From Hyphomicrobiaceae bacterium (GTDB taxonomy: Bacteria; Pseudomonadota; Alphaproteobacteria; Rhizobiales; MH13), in the NCBI GenBank assembly GCA_020442235.1, contig JAGRKQ010000128.1:3010-8658 (forward strand): a stretch of 5,649 bases of DNA, written 5' to 3'. The stretch's first letter is position 1. Each line of letters begins with the position of its first letter. The position numbers and the translations under genes were made by a program. Shown one piece after another: positions 1-5,649 of this stretch. Below the pieces are notes generated by a model. The model was not told where the DNA came from. It worked only from the letters and a program-made list of their open reading frames with translations, and made no database searches.

Positions 1-1514
1 TTGTCCTTGCCGCCGCGGATATGGGCGATGGCATAGACGAGGCCGCGGTTGACGAGGCTGAGAACGCTGGTCGAGAACGCCGCGGGAATGCTGATCCCAT
101 AGGCGCCATAGCCGTAAAGAAGGCCCGGCGCACTGCCATCGATCGGCGTCGAGCGGTGCCGCAGCACGGTGACCGGAATGCGCTCGCCGTCTTCGGCGAC
201 GGCATGCAGGCGCTCGACGATGTAGTCGTCCTCATTGTGCCCGCTCGGCACCTCCTGCGTCTTGCGCAGGACGCGCTCGCGCGTTGCCATGTCGTAGTCG
301 AAGACCTTGGAAGGCGAGGCGGGCGAGGCATAGGTGAAGCGCAGGGTCCGGCTGTCGAACTCGTGGCCGCCCGACAGGCCGAGGCTATAGGCCGCCTCGT
401 CGAAAGCGATGACGTGCTCCTCGCCGCTGGCAAGGTCGCGGATGACGATGCGCGGCAGGCCGTCACGCCGCTCCAGCCGGGCAAGATGGCCGGAAAAGAG
501 CGCCATGGAGAGGATGAGCCGGCCCGGTTCGTGGGCAACGAGATCGTCCCAGCGGGCCGGGGTCGGGTCGAGGATCGGCGCGCGGGCGATGCGGAAATCC
601 TCCGCGTCGCGGTCATTGGTGAGGATGTAGAGATCCTCGCCGTGATCGTCGGCAATGTATTCGACGCCGCTGCGCCGTTCGGCAACGATCATGGGATCGC
701 TCGCCGGTGCGCGCGCATCGATGAGGCGCAGCTCCGAGGTCGTGTGATCGTGGCTGTTGATGATCACGAAGCGCTTGGATGTCGAATTGCCGACGCCGAC
801 GAAAAAGCCCTTGTCGGGCTCGTCATAGACAAGGACGTCCTGTGCCGGATCGGTGCCGAGATCGTGGCGGAAGACCTTCGACGGGCGATGGTTTGCGTCC
901 ACCCGCACATAGAAGAAGGAAAGTCCGTCCGCCGACCAGGCGATCTGGCCGGTCGTCTCGCCGACGATGTCCGGCAGGTCGACGCCAAGCGCGATGTCGC
1001 GCACGCGGATGTCGAAATATTCCGAACCGGAGCGGTCCGACCCCCAGCCGAGATAGCGGTGATCGGGCGAATGGTTGACGCCGGCGAGGCGGAAATAGCC
1101 GTGGCCCTGGGCCTCCATGTCGCCATCGAGAAGCGTTTCGGCGGAGCCGCCCGCGCGCGCCTCGCGCACCACATGCGGATGCTGGCCGCCTTCGACGAAT
1201 TTCATCGAATAGGCATAAGGCCCGTCCGCCACGGGAACGCTGGAATCGTCCTCGCGGATGCGCCCGCGCATTTCGGCATAGAGCGTCTCGCGCAGGCCCT
1301 GCGTGTCGGAAAAGACCGTCTCCACAAAGGCGTTCTCGGCCTCCAGATGTGCGCGGATTTCCGCTTCCAGAAGCGCAGGGTCGCGCATCACCTCCTGCCA
1401 GCGCGCCGAGCGCATCCAGGAGTAAGGGTCGTTGAGGGTCACACCATGCACGGTGCGGCGGTCGTCGCGTGCCATCGCCACGGGGGCGACGGCGTGGGAA
1501 AGATCAAAGCTCAT
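1..1514 (-). CDS. Oligopeptidase B (S9A prolyl oligopeptidase family), 3' end cut by window
   Basis: Serine peptidase of the S9A family, which cleaves short peptides, typically after Arg or Lys, in the cytosol. I translated 504 residues, beginning MSFDLSHAV, with an open frame to the left edge. What is seen: an N-terminal part with LNDPYSWM (residues 28-35), a long stretch fitting the seven-bladed beta-propeller (about 75-410) with TNDRDAEDFRIARAP, then the start of the alpha/beta-hydrolase domain with YGYGAYG (467-473) and HIRGGKD (498-504), both diagnostic of oligopeptidase B and relatives. Family members have about 680-700 residues, so roughly 190 are missing, including the catalytic Ser, Asp and His. 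Activity therefore cannot be judged here. No signal peptide is seen. It starts 13 bases after msrB stops, so the two are probably cotranscribed. The ATG has only a weak GAAG Shine-Dalgarno. ATG codon 14 is a possible but less likely alternative start. The symbol ptrB or opdB would fit, but the specificity pocket is out of view, so I give none. Confidence 0.9.
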   Translation of the reverse strand, partial: MSFDLSHAVAPVAMARDDRRTVHGVTLNDPYSWMRSARWQEVMRDPALLEAEIRAHLEAENAFVETVFSDTQGLRETLYAEMRGRIREDDSSVPVADGPYAYSMKFVEGGQHPHVVREARAGGSAETLLDGDMEAQGHGYFRLAGVNHSPDHRYLGWGSDRSGSEYFDIRVRDIALGVDLPDIVGETTGQIAWSADGLSFFYVRVDANHRPSKVFRHDLGTDPAQDVLVYDEPDKGFFVGVGNSTSKRFVIINSHDHTTSELRLIDARAPASDPMIVAERRSGVEYIADDHGEDLYILTNDRDAEDFRIARAPILDPTPARWDDLVAHEPGRLILSMALFSGHLARLERRDGLPRIVIRDLASGEEHVIAFDEAAYSLGLSGGHEFDSRTLRFTYASPASPSKVFDYDMATRERVLRKTQEVPSGHNEDDYIVERLHAVAEDGERIPVTVLRHRSTPIDGSAPGLLYGYGAYGISIPAAFSTSVLSLVNRGLVYAIAHIRGGKD

Positions 1515-1527
1515 GAAGACTTCAGTC

Positions 1528-1941
1528 TTACGATTCGCCGTCCGGCGTGAAGTCCAGAGCCACACCATTCATGCAGTAGCGAAGGCCCGTCGGCTGCGGT
1601 CCATCGGGAAACACATGGCCGAGATGACCGGCACAGCGCGCGCAATGCACCTCGGTGCGCCGCATGAACAGGCTGCGATCTTCCTTTTCGCCGACGGCCC
1701 CGGCCTCGATCGGGCGGGTAAAGCTCGGCCAGCCCGTGCCGGAATCGAACTTCGCGTCGGAGGCAAACAGCGGCTGGCCGCAGCCGGCGCAGACAAAGGT
1801 GCCGGCACGCTTTTCATGATTGAGCGGCGAACTGCCGGCGCGCTCCGTGCCGTGCTTGCGCAGCACGCGGAATGCTTCCGGCGACAGGTCTTCGCGCCAC
1901 TCGGCTTCCGTCTTGGTGATGTCGGGCGTCTTGTCGGTCAT
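1528..1941 (-). CDS. msrB: Peptide-methionine (R)-S-oxide reductase MsrB
   Basis: Reduces methionine-R-sulfoxide in proteins back to methionine, usually with thioredoxin as reductant. It is an oxidative-damage repair enzyme, probably cytosolic since no signal peptide is seen. The 137-residue protein is full length for a single-domain MsrB. Visible motifs: zinc ligands CAGC (C51, C54) and CARC (C100, C103); the substrate-site segment SGTGWPSF (67-74); GHLGHVFPDGP with the active-site histidines H106 and H109; and RYCMNG with catalytic C123 and conserved N125. The position before GWPSF, where many MsrB proteins carry the resolving cysteine (SGCGWPSF), is Thr69, so this belongs to the class without that cysteine. 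The ATG at 1941 is preceded by AGAAGAAGG at 1950-1958 with 8-base spacing, which supports the start. It is the first gene of a two-gene minus-strand unit with the peptidase gene and is divergent from the mrp operon. Confidence 0.96.
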   Translation of the reverse strand: MTDKTPDITKTEAEWREDLSPEAFRVLRKHGTERAGSSPLNHEKRAGTFVCAGCGQPLFASDAKFDSGTGWPSFTRPIEAGAVGEKEDRSLFMRRTEVHCARCAGHLGHVFPDGPQPTGLRYCMNGVALDFTPDGES

Positions 1942-1949
1942 GGTGTTCG

Positions 1950-1958
1950 CCTTCTTCT
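1950..1958 (-). promoter_or_regulatory. Ribosome binding site of msrB
   Basis: On the minus strand this reads AGAAGAAGG, ending 8 bases before the ATG at 1941. This purine-rich match supports that ATG over any internal start. Confidence 0.6.
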
Positions 1959-1998
1959 ATTGCCGATCGAATGTAGATCGTGACGGTATCCTCGCCCG

Positions 1999-2027
1999 AA
2001 TGTGGGGAGAATTTGCGGCCTGACAAG
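1999..2027 (-). promoter_or_regulatory. Weak candidate housekeeping promoter for msrB
   Basis: Read on the minus strand, CTTGTC (2022-2027) resembles the alphaproteobacterial -35 CTTGAC. After a 17-base spacer comes CACATT (1999-2004), a weak -10. Transcription would begin near 1992 and leave a leader of about 50 bases before the msrB ATG. The -35 is a good match but the -10 matches only about half of its consensus, so this is a guess from spacing and position. Confidence 0.25.
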
Positions 2028-2074
2028 TCGAAAGTCTTCCACATTGCTGCCGGTTTTCCTTGCCGCAGGCCGGT

Positions 2075-2108
2075 CCGCGCGTTAGCCACGATGAACACAG
2101 ACGCGCGG
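2075..2108. repeat. 8-bp GC-rich inverted repeat in the mrpA leader
   Basis: CCGCGCGT (2075-2082) is the exact reverse complement of ACGCGCGG (2101-2108), with an 18-base loop that contains the ATG of a mini-ORF (2091). In the same leader, GCGGCG (2105-2110) can instead pair with CGCCGC (2128-2133), and the palindrome CGGCGCGCCG lies at 2123-2132, flanked by two copies of GCTTTCGG (2118-2125 and 2132-2139). There is no T-run, so this is not an intrinsic terminator. Short GC-only repeats arise easily by chance in such DNA; an operator or RNA hairpin role is possible but unproven. Confidence 0.3.
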
Positions 2109-2144
2109 CGATTCGGGGCTTTCGGCGCGCCGCTTTCGGGGTGA
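2091..2144 (+). other. 17-codon mini-ORF upstream of mrpA, same frame, possible leader peptide
   Basis: ATG at 2091 opens a frame encoding MNTDARRFGAFGAPLSG and ends at TGA 2142-2144. It is in the same frame as mrpA, and its stop overlaps the mrpA Shine-Dalgarno (GAGGA, 2143-2147), 12 bases before the mrpA GTG. No Shine-Dalgarno precedes the ATG and the peptide resembles nothing I know. It may be a chance ORF, a leader that couples translation to mrpA, or a former N-terminal extension closed by the stop. Confidence 0.15.
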
Positions 2145-2147
2145 GGA
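2143..2147 (+). promoter_or_regulatory. Ribosome binding site that sets the GTG start of mrpA
   Basis: GAGGA lies 9 bases before GTG 2157. The in-frame TGA at 2142-2144 rules out any start further upstream. The next in-frame ATG (codon 26) would remove the first membrane helix, so GTG 2157 is the best start. Confidence 0.65.
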
Positions 2148-2156
2148 ACAACGCCG

Positions 2157-4565
2157 GTGGTTGGACCGACCGCGCCAGTCTTCTTCTATTTGTCGCTGGC
2201 CGCGCCCATTGTGGCCGCGGCTCTTGCGCCCATGCTGCACCGCTGGCTCGGCCACAAGGCCGGTTATGTCCTGGCGCTGGCGCCGGCCTTCATCTTCCTG
2301 CATTTTGCCGGCTATCTCGGCGAAACGGCGGCCGGATCGGATCTGGTGCCGGGCATTGCCGCGGGCGGGCGTTTCCTGTTTTCCGTGCCTTGGGTGCCAA
2401 GCATCGGTGTCGGCGCGAATTTCTACGTCGACGGTCTCAGCCTCGTCTTTGCCATGCTGATTTCCGGCATCGGCTTCTTCATCGTGCTTTATGCCGGCGG
2501 CTATCTGAAGGGGCACGAGCATCAGGGGCGATTCTTCTCCTACATCCTGCTGTTCATGGCGGCGATGCTGGGGGTGGTGCTGGCGGATGATGTCGTCACG
2601 CTCTTCGTCTATTGGGAGCTGACCTCGGTCACCTCCTTCCTGCTGATCGGCTTCGACCATCGCCGCCAGGCAGCGCGCCGCGCTGCGATCCAGGCTCTGG
2701 TCGTCACCGGCGGCGGCGGGCTCCTGCTTCTGGCCGGTCTTCTTCTTTTGTCGACGGTGACCGGGACGCTCTCCGTCTCGGCCATGCTGCAAATGGGCGA
2801 TGGGGTGGCGGCCAGCGCGCTTTACGTGCCGATCCTGCTTCTGGTGCTGGGCGGGGCCTTCACCAAGTCGGCGCAGGTGCCGTTCCATTTCTGGCTTCCG
2901 AACGCCATGGAGGCCCCGACGCCCGTTTCGGCCTATCTGCATTCGGCAACGATGGTGAAGGCCGGCGTCTATCTCCTGATGCGCCTCAACCCGGTGCTCG
3001 GCGATACCCTTCTCTGGGAAACGATCCTGCCGGTCTTCGGCGGCGCGACGCTTCTGACCGGGGCGATCCTGGCCCTGCGCCAGACCGATCTCAAGCTGAT
3101 GCTCGCCTATACGACGGTCGCCTCGCTTGGCCTTCTCGTCGCGCTGACCGGAACGTCGGAAGCGGAGATCATCAAGGGTGCGGCGCTCTATCTGGTGGCG
3201 CATTCCCTGTTCAAGGGCGCGCTCTTCATGGTCGCCGGCACCATCGACCATGAGGCCGGCACGCGCGACCTGACGAAGCTCGGCGGGCTGCGCGCCGCCA
3301 TGCCCATCACCTTTGCTGCCGCTCTCGGCGCGGCGCTGTCCATGGGTGGCCTGCCGCCCTTCCTGGGCTTTCTCGCCAAGGAGGTGATGTATCACGGCAC
3401 GACGCATCACCCCGATGTCTGGATGGTGCTTCTGACCGGTGTGCTGATCCTCGGCAATGCGCTGATGTTTGCCGCCGGCTTCACCGTCGCGCTGCGGCCC
3501 TTCCTCGGGCCCAAGGTGGAAACGCCCCGCCATGCGCATGAGGGGCCCTTCATGCTCTATGCCGGGCCGGTCACGCTGGCTTCCGCCGGTCTCCTGGCCG
3601 GGCTTCTGGCGCATCTGACCGGGGTCAACATCATCGGTCCGCTGGCCTCCGCGATCGTCTATCGGCCTGTCGAGGTGGAGCTGCACCTGTGGGGCGGCTT
3701 CAACCTGGCGCTGGCGCTTTCGGCGGTGACGCTGACCCTTGGCGCGCTGTTCTACTGGAAGCTGGCCTGTGTGCGGGCCGTCGTCGCAAGCTTTCTCGAT
3801 CTTGTCGGCTGGGGGCCGGACAAGGGCTTCGACCAGTTCGTCGGCGGTCTCGTCGGGCTTTCGACGCGCGTGACGCGGGTCGTCCAGTCCGGCGATCTGG
3901 AGCGCTACATCACCCTCAGCTTCGTCTTCGTGGCCATCGTTCTCGTCGGCGGCATGAGCGCCTTCGGCGAATGGACGGGCATTCTGGAAGCGCCCGACCT
4001 CACCTTCTGGGAATGGGCGGTGATCCTGATGGCGCTGGTCGGCATCTGGGCCGTGCTGGTGGCCACCAGCCGCCTGACCGCCATCGTCTCGCTCGGCATT
4101 CAGGGCTTTGCCGTGGCGCTGATCTTCATGCTGTTCGGCGCGCCGGATCTCTCCTTCACCCAGTTCATGGTCGAGACCCTTTCCGTCGTCATTCTCGCTC
4201 TTGTCCTGACGCGGCTTTCCCTCGTCAAGAGCGATCACCGTCCCTTCTGGGAGGCGATGAAGGACGGCGCCATCGCCGTTGCCGGCGGCGTCGGCTTCGC
4301 CGGGCTCCTTCTGACGGCGACCTCGCGGCCCTTCAATGCGCGGCTTTCGGATTTCTTTTCCGAATACTCGCTGCAGGTCGCCCACGGCCGAAACATCGTC
4401 AACGTCATCATCGTCGACTTCCGCGGCTTCGACACCATGGGCGAGATCGCCGTGGTCATGGTCGCCGGGCTCTCGATCCTGGCTCTTGTGCGCCACCGGG
4501 CGCGCGGCGTGACGGGCACCGAGCCGCCGCGCGAGGCCGATGCTCCCACGGAGGGTGAGGCATGA
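2157..4565 (+). CDS. mrpA: Mrp-type Na+(K+)/H+ antiporter subunit A
   Basis: Largest subunit of the Mrp (Mnh/Pha) cation/proton antiporter in the inner membrane. The protein has 802 residues, about the usual family length, starting at GTG. Residues 1-520 form a NuoL/MrpA-like antiporter module: first helix about 8-26; YWELTS with E154, the conserved TM5 glutamate; [14 protein letters not shown] (235-248) with K238 and H244; [20 protein letters not shown] (254-273) with K268; HSLFKGALF (349-357) with K353; and FLAKEV (405-410) with K408. These charged residues match the proton-path positions of the family. The C-terminal part carries MbhD-like (about 615-690, with [16 protein letters not shown]673) and MbhE-like (about 700-780, [13 protein letters not shown]763) segments, so it is the full-length group 1 type of MrpA. 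The stop overlaps mrpB by 4 bases (ATGA). The transported cation (Na+ or K+) cannot be told from sequence; rhizobial homologues are called PhaA. Confidence 0.96.
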   Translation: MVGPTAPVFFYLSLAAPIVAAALAPMLHRWLGHKAGYVLALAPAFIFLHFAGYLGETAAGSDLVPGIAAGGRFLFSVPWVPSIGVGANFYVDGLSLVFAMLISGIGFFIVLYAGGYLKGHEHQGRFFSYILLFMAAMLGVVLADDVVTLFVYWELTSVTSFLLIGFDHRRQAARRAAIQALVVTGGGGLLLLAGLLLLSTVTGTLSVSAMLQMGDGVAASALYVPILLLVLGGAFTKSAQVPFHFWLPNAMEAPTPVSAYLHSATMVKAGVYLLMRLNPVLGDTLLWETILPVFGGATLLTGAILALRQTDLKLMLAYTTVASLGLLVALTGTSEAEIIKGAALYLVAHSLFKGALFMVAGTIDHEAGTRDLTKLGGLRAAMPITFAAALGAALSMGGLPPFLGFLAKEVMYHGTTHHPDVWMVLLTGVLILGNALMFAAGFTVALRPFLGPKVETPRHAHEGPFMLYAGPVTLASAGLLAGLLAHLTGVNIIGPLASAIVYRPVEVELHLWGGFNLALALSAVTLTLGALFYWKLACVRAVVASFLDLVGWGPDKGFDQFVGGLVGLSTRVTRVVQSGDLERYITLSFVFVAIVLVGGMSAFGEWTGILEAPDLTFWEWAVILMALVGIWAVLVATSRLTAIVSLGIQGFAVALIFMLFGAPDLSFTQFMVETLSVVILALVLTRLSLVKSDHRPFWEAMKDGAIAVAGGVGFAGLLLTATSRPFNARLSDFFSEYSLQVAHGRNIVNVIIVDFRGFDTMGEIAVVMVAGLSILALVRHRARGVTGTEPPREADAPTEGEA

Positions 4566-4975
4566 ACACCGTCATCTTCCGCACCATCGCGCCCTATCTT
4601 GCCGTGCTGATGGCGCTGTTTTCCGTCTTCGTGCTGCTGCGCGGGCACAATGAGCCCGGCGGCGGCTTCATCGGCGGACTGATCGCGGCTTCGGCGCTGG
4701 CGATCTACGGCATTGCCAACGGCGTGCCGTCGGTGCGCCGCGCGATCATCTTCCACCCGATCCATCTGGCCGGTTTCGGGCTGTTTCTGGCCGTTTCGGC
4801 CGGCATCTTCTCGATCCTGATCGGTGTGCCGTTTCTCACCGGCATCTGGATCTATCCGCAGGTTTTCGGCATCGAGCTGCCGCTCTCGACGCTTCTGATG
4901 TTCGATACCGGGGTCTATTTTGTTGTGGTCGGGGCGCTCGCCTCGATCGCGCTGACGCTGGAGGAGCGCGACTAG
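4562..4975 (+). CDS. mrpB: Mrp-type Na+(K+)/H+ antiporter subunit B (MnhB domain)
   Basis: Small integral membrane subunit of the Mrp antiporter, needed for the complex in characterised systems. The 137 residues are a normal length for the MnhB family. The family signature [14 protein letters not shown] is at residues 27-40, followed by hydrophobic helices at about 8-25, 35-52, 67-88 and 110-132, and [11 protein letters not shown] (114-124) near the C-terminus. The ATG overlaps the mrpA stop as ATGA, typical of translational coupling, and GGAGG at 4550-4554 sits 7 bases upstream. The gene ends in TAG, 2 bases before mrpC. The order A-B-C confirms the assignment. Confidence 0.95.
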   Translation: MNTVIFRTIAPYLAVLMALFSVFVLLRGHNEPGGGFIGGLIAASALAIYGIANGVPSVRRAIIFHPIHLAGFGLFLAVSAGIFSILIGVPFLTGIWIYPQVFGIELPLSTLLMFDTGVYFVVVGALASIALTLEERD

Positions 4976-4977
4976 CG

Positions 4978-5355
4978 ATGGAAGGTGTCTTTGCCATCCT
5001 CGTCGGCGTCTATTTCGCCGCTTCGATCTTCCTGCTCCTGTCGCGGCATGTGATCCGGCTGCTGCTTGGCGTGGCGCTGCTCGGCAATGGCGTCAATCTT
5101 CTGATCTTCACCGCCGGACGCCTGACGCGCGAAGTTCCGCCGATCATTCCCGAAGGACTGGCGGTGCCGGAAGGCGTGACCGCCAATCCGCTACCGCAGG
5201 CCCTGATCCTGACGGCCATCGTGATTTCCTTCTCCTTCTTCGCCTTCCTGCTCGTTCTCGCTTACCGCGCCTATCAGGAGCTGGGCACCGACGAGACGGA
5301 CAAGATGCGCGTCGCCGAACCGGTCGACGAGCCGGCGCCGCCTGTGGGGTACTGA
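4978..5355 (+). CDS. mrpC: Mrp-type Na+(K+)/H+ antiporter subunit C (NuoK-like)
   Basis: NuoK-like membrane subunit of the Mrp antiporter, expected to contact the antiporter-like subunits. The 125 residues form three predicted helices at about 3-22, 26-46 and 74-96. The second carries LLGVALLGNGVNLLIF and the third follows ANPLPQALILTAIVISF (69-85), both typical of MrpC/MnhC. The segment GRLTREVPPIIPEGL (47-61) joins helices two and three and matches the style of rhizobial PhaC proteins as I recall them. The last 25 or so residues form a hydrophilic, acidic, proline-rich tail, probably cytoplasmic. A strong GGAGGAG lies at 4960-4966 inside the end of mrpB, 11 bases before the ATG. The gap to mrpB is 2 bases and to mrpD 3 bases. 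Confidence 0.95.
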   Translation: MEGVFAILVGVYFAASIFLLLSRHVIRLLLGVALLGNGVNLLIFTAGRLTREVPPIIPEGLAVPEGVTANPLPQALILTAIVISFSFFAFLLVLAYRAYQELGTDETDKMRVAEPVDEPAPPVGY

Positions 5356-5358
5356 GTC

Positions 5359-5649
5359 ATGGCCGGCACCGTTTCCCACGACATCGATCTCTCGCACGCG
5401 CTGGTCCTCGACCCGGTTGCCGGTTCGGATTATCTCGTCGTCCTGCCAGTGATTGTGCCGTTCCTGTTCGCGGCGGTGACGCTGATGCTGCGCCGCAAGC
5501 GCGATCTGCACGCCCCGATCGCGGCGACGGTCATGGCCAGTCTCGTCCTCTCCAACCTCGCCATGCTGGCCCGGGTCCTCGACAGTGGGCCGATCGCCAT
5601 GACCATGGGGCGCTGGCTGCCGCCTTTCGGCATTTCCTTCGTCGTCGAT
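5359..5649 (+). CDS. mrpD: Mrp-type Na+(K+)/H+ antiporter subunit D, N-terminal part
   Basis: Second NuoL/M/N-like ion-translocating subunit of the Mrp antiporter. Only the first 97 codons are in the window and the frame is open at the right edge; complete MrpD proteins have about 500 residues, so the conserved TM5 Glu and TM7 Lys are not visible. What is seen: MAGTVSHDIDL, a hydrophilic N-terminus of about 24 residues, a first helix at about 25-43 (VVLPVIVPFLFAAVTLML), the basic loop RRKRD, a second helix at about 51-71, and GRWLPPFGISFVVD (84-97), typical of the segment before the third helix in MrpD/NuoN-like proteins. The assignment rests on this and on its place directly after mrpC, 3 bases past the stop. 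Its ribosome binding site is weak (GTGGGG, 5344-5349). Confidence 0.9.
   Translation, partial: MAGTVSHDIDLSHALVLDPVAGSDYLVVLPVIVPFLFAAVTLMLRRKRDLHAPIAATVMASLVLSNLAMLARVLDSGPIAMTMGRWLPPFGISFVVD

Larger units (their letters stand above)
1942..2156. promoter_or_regulatory. Divergent intergenic region between msrB and mrpA
   Basis: This 215-base stretch separates two divergent operons, so it should hold both promoters. It contains the msrB ribosome binding site and a weak candidate msrB promoter at the left end, and the mrpA ribosome binding site, a 17-codon mini-ORF and GC-rich inverted repeats at the right end. For mrpA I find no convincing promoter. CTTGCC at 2059-2064 resembles the alphaproteobacterial -35 CTTGAC, but the hexamer 17 bases on (TTAGCC, 2082-2087) is a poor -10. 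I see no EcfG-type GGAAC-N17-CGTT pair; GGAAC at 2145-2149 is followed at the right distance by CGAC and lies too close to the start codon. Confidence 0.6.

Noticed and set aside
21..1550. A 509-codon plus-strand open frame starting MGDGIDEAAV
   Set aside because: It is codon-register antisense to the oligopeptidase B gene, whose minus-strand translation shows clear family motifs throughout (YGYGAYG, HIRGGKD). It stays open because that gene avoids TTA, CTA and TCA codons. The product shows no recognisable domain.
1432..1983. A 183-codon plus-strand frame over msrB and the peptidase start
   Set aside because: It is antisense to two well-supported genes and has no motifs or ribosome binding site.
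1814..2098. A 94-codon minus-strand frame beginning MFIVANARTG in the intergenic region and running into msrB
   Set aside because: Half of it is an out-of-frame copy of the msrB coding strand, there is no Shine-Dalgarno at its start, and the peptide shows no family features.
2123..2132. Palindrome CGGCGCGCCG as part of an intrinsic terminator
   Set aside because: There is no following T-run on either strand, and a terminator just upstream of the mrpA start would make little sense.
2612..3253. Plus-strand frames inside mrpA (2612-3253, 2060-2590 and 3689-4558)
   Set aside because: These are out-of-frame readings of mrpA, rich in Arg, Gly, Ala and Pro, as expected for shifted frames in GC-rich DNA. 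mrpA itself is continuous, so they do not indicate a frameshift.
4235..4765. A 176-codon minus-strand frame over the mrpA-mrpB junction
   Set aside because: It is antisense to two genes with clear family signatures and shows no motif of its own.

Overview
The window is GC-rich, tightly packed coding DNA. Its codon use strongly avoids TTA, CTA and TCA. This and the protein sequences fit an alphaproteobacterium, most likely of the Hyphomicrobiales (rhizobia and relatives). That placement is an inference from sequence style and recalled family resemblance, not from a database search. There are no RNA genes, mobile elements, CRISPR arrays or long repeats that I can support.

Layout: two operons diverge from a 215-base intergenic region (1942-2156). 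The minus-strand operon reads leftward: msrB (methionine-R-sulfoxide reductase, 1528-1941), then after 13 bases an S9A-family oligopeptidase B gene (1-1514). The left edge cuts the peptidase gene before its catalytic Ser-Asp-His region. The plus-strand operon reads rightward and is the start of a Mrp/Mnh/Pha-type multisubunit Na+/H+ (or K+/H+) antiporter cluster: mrpA (2157-4565), mrpB (4562-4975), mrpC (4978-5355) and the first 97 codons of mrpD (5359 to the right edge). The order A-B-C-D with 4-base overlaps or 2-3 base gaps is that of the classical group 1 mrp operon. The remaining mrpE, mrpF and mrpG are expected just beyond the window.

How the genes work together: MrpA-MrpD are integral membrane subunits of one complex that uses the proton motive force to expel monovalent cations. 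MrpA and MrpD are the NuoL/M/N-like ion-translocating subunits, MrpC is NuoK-like, and the C-terminal part of MrpA resembles the MbhD/MbhE modules of membrane-bound hydrogenases. MsrB repairs oxidised methionine and oligopeptidase B trims short peptides after basic residues. Both are cytosolic maintenance functions with no required link to the antiporter beyond a shared divergent upstream region.

Nothing here amounts to a new system. The points most worth a second look are the leader of mrpA (a 17-codon in-frame mini-ORF whose stop overlaps the mrpA ribosome binding site, with GC-rich inverted repeats), the MsrB that lacks the usual resolving cysteine, and two very long antisense open frames that are explained by codon use.
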